Made by a program: the position numbers and the translations under genes. Positions 8,691 to 17,815 of a DNA stretch of 64,000 bases are shown here, piece by piece. The stretch comes from Halomicrobium zhouii (GTDB lineage: Archaea > Halobacteriota > Halobacteria > Halobacteriales > Haloarculaceae). The notes under the pieces are model-generated. The model was not told the DNA's origin. It saw nothing but the letters and a program-made list of their open reading frames with translations, and made no database searches. How positions within the stretch are numbered: the first letter of the stretch is position 1; the number at the start of each line of letters is the position of its first letter. The DNA lies in assembly GCF_900114435.1 (NCBI RefSeq), contig NZ_FOZK01000002.1, positions 744,001 through 808,000 on the forward strand. Reading direction: 5' to 3'.

Positions 8691-9962
8691 TCAGTTGACG
8701 GGCTCGCCGAAGGCGTACACCGTGTTGTGGCTGGTAATCTCGCACTCGACGAACTCGCCCAGTTCCAGCCCGCGCTCTTCGGCGTCGGCGATAACGACCT
8801 GTCGGTAGGCCCCGTCGTAGCCCACCAGCGACTCGTCGGTGCCGTCCTCGACCAGGAGGACCTCGCGGGTCTCGTCGCTCTCGACCATCGCCTCGTAGGC
8901 CTCGGCGACGACGTCCATCTTCAGTTCGGACATCGCCTTCGAGCGCTCCTTCTTGACCGTCCCGCCGAGCCCCTTCATGTCGGCGGCGTCCGTGCCGGGG
9001 CGCTTCGAGAACCGGGTGACGTTGATCTTCTCCGGGCGCGTCTCGCGCAGGAGCGCCATCGTCTGCTGGAAGTCGCGGTCGTCCTCCGTCGGGAAGCCGA
9101 CGATGAAGTCCGTCGACAGCGTCCAGTAGTCGAGGTACTCGTCGAAGGTCTCCACGACCTCGACGTACTCCTCGACGCAGTGCTGGCGGCGCATGTCGGC
9201 GAGCACGTCGTCGGAGCCCGACTGGACCGGCGCGTGCAGGAAGCTGTACAGTTCGTCGTGGGTCGCGAACAGGTCGGCCAGTTCCTCGCGGACGCCGTGG
9301 ATGCCCTTGGGATTGGCCATCCCGATGCGGACCCGGAACTCGCCGTCGATTTCGGTACAGATCCGCTCCAGTAGCTCGGGGAGGAGGCTCTCGCCCTGGT
9401 TGCGGTCCCAGCCGTAGACGCCGGTGTCCTGGCCCGTGATCCTGATCTCCTTCGCGCCGGCGTGGACCAGCGCGCGGGCCTTCTCCAGGTTCTCCTCGAC
9501 CGGTGGAGACTCGATCCGGCCGGTCGCCTGCTTGGTGATGCAATAGGAACAGTCGCTCATGCACCCGCGGGCGATGGGGAGGATGCCGACGACGCCGTCG
9601 AGGACGGGTTCGGTGTCCGGCGTGACCGTCGGGCACTCGCCGTTGAGGACGTGCTGGGGGACGTCGTCCCAGTGGAGCACGTCGGCGTCGAGGTCGGCGC
9701 TCCGGAACTCCTCGCCCTGGGCCAGCGCCATACAGCCCGTGATGACCAGATCCGCCGGCGTCTCCTCGTCGAGTTCCGCGGCCCGGCGGAGCATGTTGCG
9801 CTCCGTCTTCTCGACGACCGTGCAGGTGTTGAGGATGGCGACGTCCGCCGACTCCGGGCCGTCGGCCGGGTGGTGACCGCCGTCGCGGAGCGCCTGCTCG
9901 ATCTGTCGGGACTCACCCCTGTTCGAGGTGCAGCCGTACGTTTCGATGTGGTAACGGGCCAT
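8691..9962 (-). CDS. tRNA t6A37 methylthiotransferase (archaeal MtaB / CDKAL1 type)
   Basis: This is a radical-SAM enzyme expected to add a methylthio group to N6-threonylcarbamoyl-adenosine 37 of tRNAs. The N-terminal UPF0004 domain carries cysteines C11, C47 and C77 for one Fe-S cluster. The radical-SAM motif CMSDCSYC is at residues 134-141. The C-terminal part resembles a TRAM domain (about residues 355-423). The ATG at 9962 gives MARYHIETYGC, the usual start for this family; an in-frame upstream extension is rejected. The length (423 residues) is normal. Confidence 0.92.
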   Translation of the reverse strand: MARYHIETYGCTSNRGESRQIEQALRDGGHHPADGPESADVAILNTCTVVEKTERNMLRRAAELDEETPADLVITGCMALAQGEEFRSADLDADVLHWDDVPQHVLNGECPTVTPDTEPVLDGVVGILPIARGCMSDCSYCITKQATGRIESPPVEENLEKARALVHAGAKEIRITGQDTGVYGWDRNQGESLLPELLERICTEIDGEFRVRIGMANPKGIHGVREELADLFATHDELYSFLHAPVQSGSDDVLADMRRQHCVEEYVEVVETFDEYLDYWTLSTDFIVGFPTEDDRDFQQTMALLRETRPEKINVTRFSKRPGTDAADMKGLGGTVKKERSKAMSELKMDVVAEAYEAMVESDETREVLLVEDGTDESLVGYDGAYRQVVIADAEERGLELGEFVECEITSHNTVYAFGEPVN

Positions 9963-10105
9963 GGTGGATCGGAGACTGCGACTGCTGCTTGTCCTATCCT
10001 TGGTACTCGCGGCCAAAAGCGCGACGGATCTGACCGGGGCGATTGGACAGGGCGGGGGCGGGTTTTATCGTCCCGTCTCCTCTGCATGGGACAAGGTTCC
10101 ACTCC

Positions 10106-10879
10106 ATGCGTTCGTCCTCGTTCCCGACCGGCCCGATGGAGAGCGTGACCGGCCGGCTCTACTCGCTCGGGATGGCCCACCACGACCGCCTCAACCACGC
10201 CTTCGGCGGCGGCCTTCCCCGGGGGAGCATCGTCCTGGTCGAGGGCGAGTACGGCGCCGGCAAGTCCGTCCTCGCCCAGCGCTTCGGCTACGGCCTGTGC
10301 TCTGAGTCCCACGACGTCACCTACCTCTCGACGGAACTGACGACGGGCAAGTTCGTCACCCAGATGGCCTCGCTGGGCTACGACGTCACCTCGCTGCTCC
10401 TCCAGGACCGCCTCCTCTTCCTCCACGGCGCCGTCGGCGGAACGACGAGCGACGGCAAGCGACTGAACCTCCTCGAACGGCTCATGGGTGCGACGGCGAT
10501 GTGGGACTCGGACGTCGTCCTCGTCGACACTTTCGACGCCATCCTGCGCAACGACCCCACGTTCGAAGGGCTCGTCGCCGACGGCGAGCACCGCCAGGCC
10601 GCCCTGGAGATCATCTCGTTCTTCCGTCGCCTCACCGCGACGGGCCGGACCGTCGTCCTCACGGTAGACTCCTCGAACCTCTCCCGGGATTCGCTCGACC
10701 CGTTCCGCTCCATCGCCGACGTCTACCTCGAACTGTCCGTGTCACAGGTCGGCCGCCACCAGCGACGGGACATCGAGGTGAAGCGCTTCGCCGGGATGGG
10801 CACGCAGGTGGGCAACAGGATCGGCTTCTCCGTCCGGCCGGGAATCGGCATCGTGGTGGAGAACCGGATGGTCGTCTGA
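10106..10879 (+). CDS. ArlH/FlaH-like ATPase of the RecA superfamily, outside any archaellum cluster
   Basis: This protein of about 257 residues closely resembles haloarchaeal ArlH, the KaiC-like ATP-binding scaffold of the archaellum motor. Walker A GEYGAGKS is at residues 47-54. VTYLSTELT follows, then Walker B with VLVDTFDAILRNDPTFE near 135-150, and the C-terminal KRFAGMG-Q-G segment. The start is uncertain: ATG 10106 fits a TATA-like box (gttttatcg, 10062-10070), and ATG 10136 is also plausible. No arl genes lie nearby, so it is either a solitary paralogue or a gene with a different role, such as pilus assembly or signalling. Confidence 0.82.
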   Translation: MRSSSFPTGPMESVTGRLYSLGMAHHDRLNHAFGGGLPRGSIVLVEGEYGAGKSVLAQRFGYGLCSESHDVTYLSTELTTGKFVTQMASLGYDVTSLLLQDRLLFLHGAVGGTTSDGKRLNLLERLMGATAMWDSDVVLVDTFDAILRNDPTFEGLVADGEHRQAALEIISFFRRLTATGRTVVLTVDSSNLSRDSLDPFRSIADVYLELSVSQVGRHQRRDIEVKRFAGMGTQVGNRIGFSVRPGIGIVVENRMVV

Positions 10880-10934
10880 GGGTTTCTGTGGCCTCATCGT
10901 AACGTATATCGGCGGGAGTAGACTGGTCAGACCA

Positions 10935-11852
10935 ATGAGTCGAGCGACGACGACTGCGCTCTTTCTCCTCCTCGGCCTCCTCTGGGGCGGGTCGTTCGTC
11001 GCCATCGAGGTCGGGCTCGCCGACTTTCCGCCGGTGCTCTTCGCGTCCTTCCGCTTCTACGTCGCTGGCGCGGTCATCCTGGGCTACGCGGCCGTCTCTA
11101 CCGACCACTGGCGGCCCCGTCGGAACGACGAGTGGCTCGTCGCCGGTATCGCCGGCGTACTGTTGATCGGGGGGACGCACGCGTTCCTGTATCTCGGGGT
11201 TCCGTACATCTCCGGTGCCGTGGCCGCCATCGTCATCAGCTTCAGCCCGGTGTTGACCGCCGTCTTCGCCAGTGTTCTCCTCGACGACCGGTTCACCGGG
11301 GTCGGTGTCGTCGGGTTCGCGTGCGCTCTCGTCGGAATCGGACTCATCAGCCAGCCCGACCCGTCGAATCTCCTCTCGGCGGACGTCGTCGGCGTCGGGC
11401 TGGTCTTCGCCTCCGCGGTCTTCTGGGCGCTCGGTGCCGTCCTGACCCGTCCGTTCCGCACCGAGATGCCGGTCCAGAGCCTCCAGGCCTGGGCGATGGT
11501 GATCGGCGCACCGCTGTTACACGCCACGTCAATCGCACGCGGCGAGTCGATGGCTGCCATCGCGTGGACGCCGGTGGCGGTCGGGACGCTCGCGTACCTG
11601 GGGCTCGTGGCCGGGGCGGTGGCGTTCCTCATCTACTTCGAGTTACTGGACCGCCTCGGCGCCGCCGAGATCAATCTCATCGGCTATCTCGAACCGGTGG
11701 CTGCGACGGGGCTCAGCTACCTCCTCCTGGGGAGTCTGATCGACCTCCCCATCGTCGCGGGGTTCATCGCTATCTTCGTCGGGTTCGCGCTCATCAAGCG
11801 CGACGCGATTAGAGAGGTCGTACTCTCGGTCGCTGGCGCCGACGACGCCTGA
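10935..11852 (+). CDS. DMT-superfamily transporter (EamA type)
   Basis: This is an integral membrane protein of 305 residues with about ten hydrophobic segments arranged as two EamA repeats. Marks include the N-terminal LLLGLLWGGSFVAIEVGL, the glycine-rich ISGAVAAIVISFSPV and the second-repeat GAVAFLIYFELLDRLGAAEI. These proteins usually export metabolites or amino acids; the substrate here is unknown. A TATA-like box near 10898-10908 fits a start at 10935. It is convergent with the serpin gene. Confidence 0.9.
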   Translation: MSRATTTALFLLLGLLWGGSFVAIEVGLADFPPVLFASFRFYVAGAVILGYAAVSTDHWRPRRNDEWLVAGIAGVLLIGGTHAFLYLGVPYISGAVAAIVISFSPVLTAVFASVLLDDRFTGVGVVGFACALVGIGLISQPDPSNLLSADVVGVGLVFASAVFWALGAVLTRPFRTEMPVQSLQAWAMVIGAPLLHATSIARGESMAAIAWTPVAVGTLAYLGLVAGAVAFLIYFELLDRLGAAEINLIGYLEPVAATGLSYLLLGSLIDLPIVAGFIAIFVGFALIKRDAIREVVLSVAGADDA

Positions 11853-11864
11853 GGGGACTCGGGG

Positions 11865-13229
11865 CTAGTCGTCGCCCTGCGCGGCACCGGCGTCGACCAC
11901 CCGTCCAAGGAACAGGACCGCGTCGGTCGGCCGGTCACGGATGCAGAACAGGAACGGCCGGTCGAAGCGGAGTTCGCCCCACTGGGGCGGCATGGATTCC
12001 GTCATCACGACGGCGGTGGAGGCGGCGGCCTCGGTGCCCTCCTCGTCGACGCTGACGAAGGAGTCGTGGTACACCTCGTCTATCCACGGCCCGCCGTCGC
12101 CCCGGACCATCCCGGAGAAGTCTGCGCCGCTCTCGAACGGGACTGGCATGCCCATCTCCGCGAGGGCGTCGGAGAGCTGGACCTCGGTCTCGAACTCGAA
12201 CGTCGGGAGCGCCAGGTCCCCCGCCGCGTCGCCGAGTTCCTCGAAGATGCCGAACAGCCGGTCGGCGTCGAGGTTCTGCTCGAACGCTTCGAACCGGCCC
12301 TCGTCGGGGAGGAGCAACACCATCGAGACGTCGCCACCGACGTAGGGGAGTTCGACCGCCTCGGCGCCTGGCACCGACGCGTACGCCGTCCGGAGGTTCT
12401 GGTGCATCATCGGCACTGTGGACTCGGTGCCGTCGAGTGCGGTGAAGGTGCCGTCAGCGGTGTCCTCGGGGTCGAACTCCTGGTACCAGCTCGCCATGAA
12501 GTAGATGGCGTTGGTCAGGACGAGCACCGTCTGGGGTGTGATAGCGTTCGGCGGCAGCAGGTCGTCGATGCGGTCCTCGGTGGCGTCGGCGACCCACTGG
12601 TTGATTCGCTGGCGTTCTCCCTCTGGGTCACCGGCGAAATCAGCGGCCTCCAGCCCGGCGCCGTAGTGGTCCTCCAGCAGCGCGAGGTAGTCCTCGGAGA
12701 ACGGGTAGTCCTCCCGGCCCCAGAGCGCGTTCACGACTGCGAGTTGGAACGCGTCGACGTCGTCGCCGTCGGTCGGATCGGTCGTCGTCGCACGCGAGTC
12801 CAGCTCGGCCTGCAAATCGGCCAGCGCCGGGTGGACGTCCTCGCCCAGCGTGTAGCGCAACGTCTCCCGCATCTGTTCGCGAGTCTCGCCGCGGGCGCCC
12901 GCGAAGGGCATCGCCAGCGCGACGGAAATGCTGTACGGCGACAGGAACTGGTTGCCGCCGTCGCCGGCGGCGAGGTGCCGGTGTAACTCCAGGGCGAACC
13001 CGGCGTTCCCGACCGCGAGTTCCGCCAGTCGCTCGTCGTCGACGGATGGCTCGCCCGATGGCGGCTCGTCAGTCGCAGTACTCGTCGGCGTCTCGGTCGG
13101 CGAATCGACCGGCGTCTCCGTGGGGCTACTCGTCCCGGGCGTCGATCGCCCGTCTCCGTCACCCGTACAGCCGGCCAGCACCGCGGCCGCGAGGGCGCCC
13201 GACAGCGAAAGTACGTCACGTCGGTCCAT
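11865..13229 (-). CDS. Serpin-family protease inhibitor, secreted lipoprotein
   Basis: This is a serine-protease inhibitor of 454 residues. It starts with a signal ending in lipobox LAGC (cysteine 21), followed by a threonine/proline/serine-rich linker to about residue 75 and a complete serpin domain (SPYSISVALAMPFAGA, ALWGREDYPF, VVLLLPDEG-type segments). The reactive-centre hinge EEGTEAAASTA (from residue 396) has the small residues of inhibitory serpins, and the loop runs on through VVMTESMPP to FDRPFLF. The scissile bond is near the ES/SM pair, but the exact P1 cannot be fixed. The ATG at 13229 was chosen because it starts the signal peptide. Confidence 0.92.
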   Translation of the reverse strand: MDRRDVLSLSGALAAAVLAGCTGDGDGRSTPGTSSPTETPVDSPTETPTSTATDEPPSGEPSVDDERLAELAVGNAGFALELHRHLAAGDGGNQFLSPYSISVALAMPFAGARGETREQMRETLRYTLGEDVHPALADLQAELDSRATTTDPTDGDDVDAFQLAVVNALWGREDYPFSEDYLALLEDHYGAGLEAADFAGDPEGERQRINQWVADATEDRIDDLLPPNAITPQTVLVLTNAIYFMASWYQEFDPEDTADGTFTALDGTESTVPMMHQNLRTAYASVPGAEAVELPYVGGDVSMVLLLPDEGRFEAFEQNLDADRLFGIFEELGDAAGDLALPTFEFETEVQLSDALAEMGMPVPFESGADFSGMVRGDGGPWIDEVYHDSFVSVDEEGTEAAASTAVVMTESMPPQWGELRFDRPFLFCIRDRPTDAVLFLGRVVDAGAAQGDD

Positions 13230-13324
13230 AGCCGGGTGGTTCACCCGCGCGAGAAAAGCCCTTCTGGTGGGACAAACGCGGTTTTGAGCGACGATCGCCC
13301 GTCGAGTTCGAAACCGGTGTGCTC

Positions 13325-13513
13325 TCAGGCGGTACTCTGCGCCGCCGCCATCTTCATGATCTGCGGGACGACCAGGATCTCGAGGACGGCGATGCCGAGC
13401 ACGAGCCAACGCATCGTTCCGTCGAGGACGGTGAACGCGATTATCGTGAGTATCACTGCGCTGCCGATGCCCATGCCGTAGCGCATCGCGGGGCTCTCCA
13501 GGGGTGCAGGCAT
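13325..13513 (-). CDS. Small two-helix membrane protein
   Basis: This is a 62-residue protein with two predicted membrane helices (GIGSAVILTIIAFTVL and WLVLGIAVLEILVVPQI). The ATG at 13513 is preceded by an AT-rich box on the minus strand (aaatattatg, near 13540), consistent with a leaderless transcript. An in-frame upstream extension to 13576 runs through that promoter and is rejected. Function is unknown; small membrane proteins of this form are common in haloarchaea. Confidence 0.65.
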   Translation of the reverse strand: MPAPLESPAMRYGMGIGSAVILTIIAFTVLDGTMRWLVLGIAVLEILVVPQIMKMAAAQSTA

Positions 13514-13644
13514 ACGATCGGGTGGCCGCGAGCTACCTACATAATATTTGTCACCTGCGATCTGTATCGAATCCATCCCCGCCCGACCGAGTCCTGTCGT
13601 GACCGTCGTGGAAATCGGCAGACGGGAAAGCGTACCAGCATACC

Positions 13645-13820
13645 ACTCGCCTCCGGCGAGCGGTTTCCACCGTCAGAGCGGAGCTCTGACGGGCCAAACG
13701 TCGTTGCACTCTGTTGGACACCGGTCGCGAACGCAGTGAGCGACCGGCTTTTTTCATCGACGTTTTTTGTGGGGGGTTGAGCGCTCGCCGGAGGCGAGCG
13801 CGATTCCCCCCACGAAAAAA
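13645..13820. repeat. Cluster of short inverted repeats, including a long terminator-like hairpin
   Basis: Four hairpins follow each other. They are ctcgcc/ggcgag with loop tcc near 13648, gtcagagc/gctctgac with loop gga near 13673, cggtcgc/gcgaccg near 13722-13747, and gcgctcgcc/ggcgagcgc with loop gga at 13781-13801. The last lies inside a larger inverted repeat whose arms are ttttttgtgggggg (13763-13776) and ccccccac-g-aaaaaa (ending 13820), with one bulged base. On the minus strand this long hairpin sits just after the KaiC-like gene and could end its transcript. No gene is seen here. Confidence 0.7.
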
Positions 13821-13827
13821 GGTCGTC

Positions 13828-14919
13828 TTAGAAAATACTCGCCTGCTGGTAGACGCTGATGCCGTCTGTCGTTATCTCGTAGGGTTTGGTCTCCCGGGAG
13901 TGGTTCGCGTTGCGGATCTTCTGGATCTCGACGGCGAGCCTGGTCTCCTGGTTCTCCGAGCGGACGTACTTGAGGACGAAGACGGCGTCGGTGAGGTACT
14001 CGATGGTGCCGTGGCGGGAGGCGTAGGGGTTCGACTCGCTGGCTTCGGAGGTGAGCATGGTCGTGACGCCGGCGCGCTTGAGCGCGCGCGTGAAGTCGAA
14101 GACTTCGGTGCGGCGGCGGGCCTGGTCGTCGTACATCATCTCCAGCAACGAGACGGAGTCGAGCACGAGGCGGTCGGCGTCGAACTCCTCGACGAGGTCC
14201 GGGAGTTCGCCACGGATGTTGTCGAGGCTGTTGGCCATCTCCACCGGGTCGAGGTCGACGACGGCGAGATGGCCGTCCTCCTCGTAGGCTTCGAACTCCC
14301 AGTCCCACTCGTCGGCGGTGGCCATGATGTCGCCGTGGCTCTGTTCGAGCGTGACGAAGATGGCGTTCTCGCCCTGTTCGAGGCCGTGATGCAGGAACTG
14401 GAGGCCGAAGGTCGTCTTCCCGGTCCCGGCGGAGCCGATGGCGACGATCAGGTGGCGCGCCGGGACGCCACCCTGTATCATCGCGTCGAGGCCGGCGATG
14501 CCGAGGTCGATGCGCGGGATCTCGGACTCGAAGTCCTCGTCCTCGAACTCGTCTTCGCCCGGTCCGCCGGCCGACCGAAACGCGGACTCGAAGTCGTCCT
14601 CGAACAGCGATCCGCCGCCGTCCCGGGCTCCGAGGTCGACGCCGCCGGCACCGTTGGTCGCGTCGAACCCGCCAGACCCGCCGTCGTCGAACGGGTCGTC
14701 GTCGGTCGCGCCCGACGGCTGGTCTCCCTCGCTCTCGATGTGGGCCTGTGCCGCCGCGAAGGCGTCCTCCGCCGCGTCCTCGAGATCGCGGTCCGACGGC
14801 CCGGCCGCCGTCGTCCCCTCGCTCGCACTGTCACCGCTGGCCTCGCTCTCGTCGACGTCTCCGTCGTCGCCGCTGACGGCGCGTTCGAACCAGTCGTCGT
14901 CGGAGGACTCCTCGCTCAT
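13828..14919 (-). CDS. KaiC-like RecA-superfamily ATPase with a long acidic N-terminus
   Basis: This 363-residue protein has an unusual low-complexity acidic N-terminus (residues 1 to about 132, rich in D, E, S and G) followed by a single KaiC-type ATPase domain. Walker A GSAGTGKT is at 162-169, a VTLEQ strand near 191 and Walker B VLDSVS near 250. Proteins of this group are thought to act in signal transduction rather than as a clock. It is transcribed away from the NAD kinase gene. A long hairpin follows its stop codon. It is the second ArlH/KaiC-type ATPase in this part of the window. Confidence 0.85.
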   Translation of the reverse strand: MSEESSDDDWFERAVSGDDGDVDESEASGDSASEGTTAAGPSDRDLEDAAEDAFAAAQAHIESEGDQPSGATDDDPFDDGGSGGFDATNGAGGVDLGARDGGGSLFEDDFESAFRSAGGPGEDEFEDEDFESEIPRIDLGIAGLDAMIQGGVPARHLIVAIGSAGTGKTTFGLQFLHHGLEQGENAIFVTLEQSHGDIMATADEWDWEFEAYEEDGHLAVVDLDPVEMANSLDNIRGELPDLVEEFDADRLVLDSVSLLEMMYDDQARRRTEVFDFTRALKRAGVTTMLTSEASESNPYASRHGTIEYLTDAVFVLKYVRSENQETRLAVEIQKIRNANHSRETKPYEITTDGISVYQQASIF

Positions 14920-15072
14920 CTGTGATTCGGGCCCCGCCAGCGAGCCGTTGGCATCTAACTCGCGTCCGGACAGATTAACCTTACCCGCCGCGTTCGCGTT
15001 CCTGATAATCCCGTCGCGGCTCGCGGCCGCCCGTGGACGGGTTTATGTGGACCCCGCCGAAAGCCCGAGGCA

Positions 15073-15948
15073 ATGAAGGTCGGCATCGTCGCCCAGCGGG
15101 ACAACCGCCGGGCAACGTCTCTCGCCGGGCGCCTCGGCGTGCGACTCCGTTCGGCAGACGCGACCGTCGTGTTCGACGAGACGACCGCGGACTCGCTCGA
15201 CGGCGCCGACGGCGACGGCGACGACGGCGAGTGGTCTGCGGTGGAGGGACCGGCGACCGGCGTCGACGTCGACGAGATGGCGTCGTGCGACCTGGTGGTG
15301 AGTATCGGCGGCGACGGCACGTTCCTGTACGCCGCCCGCGGCGCGGGGTCGACGCCCATCGTCGGTGTCAACCTCGGCGAAGTCGGGTTCCTGAACGCTG
15401 TCTCGCCCAGTGACGCCATCGACGCCGTCCTCGAGGAAGTCCGCCACTGCCGGGAGAACGGCGGACCGCGGACGACCGACATGGCGCGAATCGCCGCCAG
15501 CGGTGCGGACTGGTCGCTCTCCCCGGCGATCAACGAAGTCGTCGTCCACGGCCCTCGCCGGGGCCACGGCGGCGGCGCGGAGTTCGAAGTACGCGTCGAC
15601 GGGTCACTGTACACCAGCGGCCACGCCGACGGCGTGCTCGTGGCGACGCCGACCGGGTCGACGGCGTACAACCTCAGCGAGGACGGGCCGCTCGTCCACC
15701 CCGGCGTCGACGGACTGGTCGTCTCCGAGATGGCCGGCGAGGAGTCGATGCCGCCGCTCGTCGTCGGTGCCGACAGCGAGGTGACGGTACGAATCGAGGG
15801 CGCAGAATCCGGGGTCGTCGTCAGCGACGGGCGCGCGCGACAGCGGGTCGGCCCGCCGGAACTGGTGACGCTCACGCGGGCGGACGTCCCGGTGCGGATC
15901 GCCGGGCCGCCACGGGACTTCTTCGGTGCGCTCGGGAAACTGGCCTAA
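15073..15948 (+). CDS. nadK: NAD(+) kinase
   Basis: This enzyme phosphorylates NAD to NADP in the cytoplasm. The diagnostic GGDGT is at residues 79-83, followed by the NLGEVGFL segment and the [10 protein letters not shown] motif that contacts the nucleotide. An acidic insertion (about residues 40-66) is a haloarchaeal feature. The 291-residue length is usual. A TATA-like box (gtttatg, near 15038) lies about 30 nt before the ATG. Its stop codon overlaps the end of the convergent membrane-protein gene. Confidence 0.93.
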   Translation: MKVGIVAQRDNRRATSLAGRLGVRLRSADATVVFDETTADSLDGADGDGDDGEWSAVEGPATGVDVDEMASCDLVVSIGGDGTFLYAARGAGSTPIVGVNLGEVGFLNAVSPSDAIDAVLEEVRHCRENGGPRTTDMARIAASGADWSLSPAINEVVVHGPRRGHGGGAEFEVRVDGSLYTSGHADGVLVATPTGSTAYNLSEDGPLVHPGVDGLVVSEMAGEESMPPLVVGADSEVTVRIEGAESGVVVSDGRARQRVGPPELVTLTRADVPVRIAGPPRDFFGALGKLA

Positions 15949-16232
15949 CGCCGGCTCACGGCGAAGATGACGGGCGCCATGACGAGGAGCGCCAGGCCGA
16001 CGAACTTGTACATCGCGACGCTCGCGAGCAGGCTGCCGGCCTTCGGTTCGAGCATGTTACCCGGCAGGACGACGAACAGGAGCCCGAACGTGAGCAGGTG
16101 GAGCCCGAACAGCTTGTTCGAACGCTGGACGAGGATCCCGACGGCACCGAGTACGGCGACGAGCAGGAGAACGTCACCGATGTTGTAGTTAAACAGGAAG
16201 CTGTCGACGACTTGCAGCGGTAACGCGAGCAT
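15945..16232 (-). CDS. Small membrane protein with three helices
   Basis: This is a 95-residue protein with three hydrophobic stretches ([30 protein letters not shown] and [16 protein letters not shown]). It overlaps the nadK stop tail-to-tail by four bases. A minus-strand box gtttattg near 16265 fits a leaderless start at 16232. Conserved small membrane proteins like this are found in many haloarchaea; no function can be assigned. Confidence 0.75.
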   Translation of the reverse strand: MLALPLQVVDSFLFNYNIGDVLLLVAVLGAVGILVQRSNKLFGLHLLTFGLLFVVLPGNMLEPKAGSLLASVAMYKFVGLALLVMAPVIFAVSRR

Positions 16233-16360
16233 CCTTGTCCGAATCTCACGATGGCGGAATCAATAAACTTCCGTTCCGCGCCCGCGCGCTCGGTCGTCGG
16301 TGGTCAGGCCGGCGCGGGAGCAAACACACTTATTAGCTGTCGGCCGTGAAACAACTCATT

Positions 16361-16939
16361 GTGCCGGAGTCATCCGCCGACGCGAGCGTGCTGGTCGTCG
16401 ACGACGAGCGGGACGTCGCCGACGTCTACGCGCTGCGACTGTCAGACGAGTTCGAGACGCGGACGGCCTACAGCGGCGGGGCAGCCATGGAGTCGCTCGA
16501 CGACGACGTCGACGTGGTGTTGCTCGACCGTCACATGCCGGAGATCTCGGGCGACGACGTCCTCGAGGAGATCCGCGCGTGCGACGTCGAGTGCCGGGTG
16601 ATCATGCTGACCGCGGTCGACCCGGACTTCGACATCATCGATATGCCGTTCGACGACTACCTCTGCAAGCCCGTCCAGAAGACCGACCTCGTCGCCGCCA
16701 TCGACCAGCAGCTGACGGCCCGTCGCTACGACGAGCGCCTCTCCGACTACCTGAAGGCCACCTCGAAGCTCGCGCTGTTACAGGGCGAGAAGCGGGTCGA
16801 GAGCCTCGAAGCCAACGAGAAGGTGGCGGCCCTCGAACAGCGGGCCAGCCGCATCAGGGCCGAGATGGACGAGGCGCTCGCGTCGTTCGACGACATCGAC
16901 GCCGCGTTCAAGGAGATCGGTCGCCACCCCGGTAACTGA
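16361..16939 (+). CDS. Response regulator with HalX domain
   Basis: This is a two-component receiver protein. The receiver domain (VLVVDDERDVADVY at the start, phosphoacceptor D56 in VLLDRHMP, conserved lysine in LCKPV near residue 107) is followed by a C-terminal helical HalX region with the usual coiled-coil heptads (YLKATSKLALLQ onward). The start is a GTG. The codon at 16361 fits a TATA-like box (acttatt, 16328-16334) for leaderless expression; GTG 16346 is the alternative. A membrane PAS protein is encoded tail-to-tail, but no histidine-kinase domain is seen. Confidence 0.88.
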   Translation: MPESSADASVLVVDDERDVADVYALRLSDEFETRTAYSGGAAMESLDDDVDVVLLDRHMPEISGDDVLEEIRACDVECRVIMLTAVDPDFDIIDMPFDDYLCKPVQKTDLVAAIDQQLTARRYDERLSDYLKATSKLALLQGEKRVESLEANEKVAALEQRASRIRAEMDEALASFDDIDAAFKEIGRHPGN

Positions 16940-16967
16940 CGACCGTCACCGCCGCGGCCGACTGCCG

Positions 16968-17723
16968 CTATTCTTCCCGGTCGATCCGTGTGTAGATGAC
17001 GTAGCCGTCTGCGCCGCCGCTGGCGGTCCGTACCCGGAACCGTTCTGGCCCCGACGGCGTCCGGCAGGCCAGCGTCTCCTCGACCGGGTCGCCGCTGGCG
17101 ACGGCGTCGACGACGGCTTCGACCGCCGAATCGCTCTCTTCCTCGGCCATCAGTGACTCGTCGAGCGGCGTCTCGCTGAGCGCGTCGGCCGGCACGTCGA
17201 ACGTCTCGGCGAAGGCGTCGTTGGCCGCGAGGACGACCGGTCCGTGGCCCCGGTCGGCGACGTACAGCACCGGATCCGGGTGGTCGTCGAACAGGTCGGC
17301 GGGCCGGGGCGAGGGCGCGTCGTCCGTCTCCATGTCGACGGTCATCGACTCCGACTGGTCGACGTCCTCGCCCCGGGCCTCGGCGGCCAGGAGGTTCGAG
17401 ACGACGCCGATGCCGCCGCCGAGCGCGATGCCCAGCCCGATCGCGCCCTGGGCCGCGAGCGGGAACCCGGCGATCAGGGTGGTCGCAGCGTAGCCGATCC
17501 CGGCGCCCAGTAGTGACCCGCCAAGCAGCCAGCCGACGAGCCAGGTGAGCCCCCGTTGTTCGCGCACGTCACCGAGAAAGAGGAGCGACGCCGCCACGGC
17601 GAGGCCGTCCCCCGTCGTGGTGACGATCAGCGCGCTGGCGACGGCGCCGACCCCCCAGGCGACCGCGAGCCGACGCCCCCACGGCATCCGTTCGCGTTCG
17701 CTGTCGTGACCCCTTTGTTTCAT
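16968..17723 (-). CDS. Membrane protein with a C-terminal PAS-like domain
   Basis: This 251-residue protein has about four membrane helices in residues 17-115, then a linker and a cytoplasmic PAS-type domain (DLFDDHPDPVLYVADRG, then LAANDAFAETFDVPADAL). There is no kinase domain. The PAS fold suggests a sensor or an anchor that binds a small ligand or a partner protein. It is convergent with the HalX response regulator, so a functional link is possible but unproven. The start codon choice is not certain within the first 13 residues. Confidence 0.75.
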   Translation of the reverse strand: MKQRGHDSERERMPWGRRLAVAWGVGAVASALIVTTTGDGLAVAASLLFLGDVREQRGLTWLVGWLLGGSLLGAGIGYAATTLIAGFPLAAQGAIGLGIALGGGIGVVSNLLAAEARGEDVDQSESMTVDMETDDAPSPRPADLFDDHPDPVLYVADRGHGPVVLAANDAFAETFDVPADALSETPLDESLMAEEESDSAVEAVVDAVASGDPVEETLACRTPSGPERFRVRTASGGADGYVIYTRIDREE

Positions 17724-17815
17724 CGTATCTGGCCTCTGGATGGCCCGCGGTATAACTGTACCTCACCCGGCCGACGCGTCTCGGGGCCGGCTCCCGGTGC
17801 CGTCGCGCACGCCGG

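Noticed and set aside
13645-13820. CRISPR-like array
   Set aside because: The repeats are hairpins with different stems and have no regular spacers or repeat length; no cas genes are present.
10106-14919. An archaellum gene cluster
   Set aside because: Only the ArlH-like and KaiC-like ATPases are seen; no archaellin, ArlI, ArlJ or CheF genes lie between or around them.
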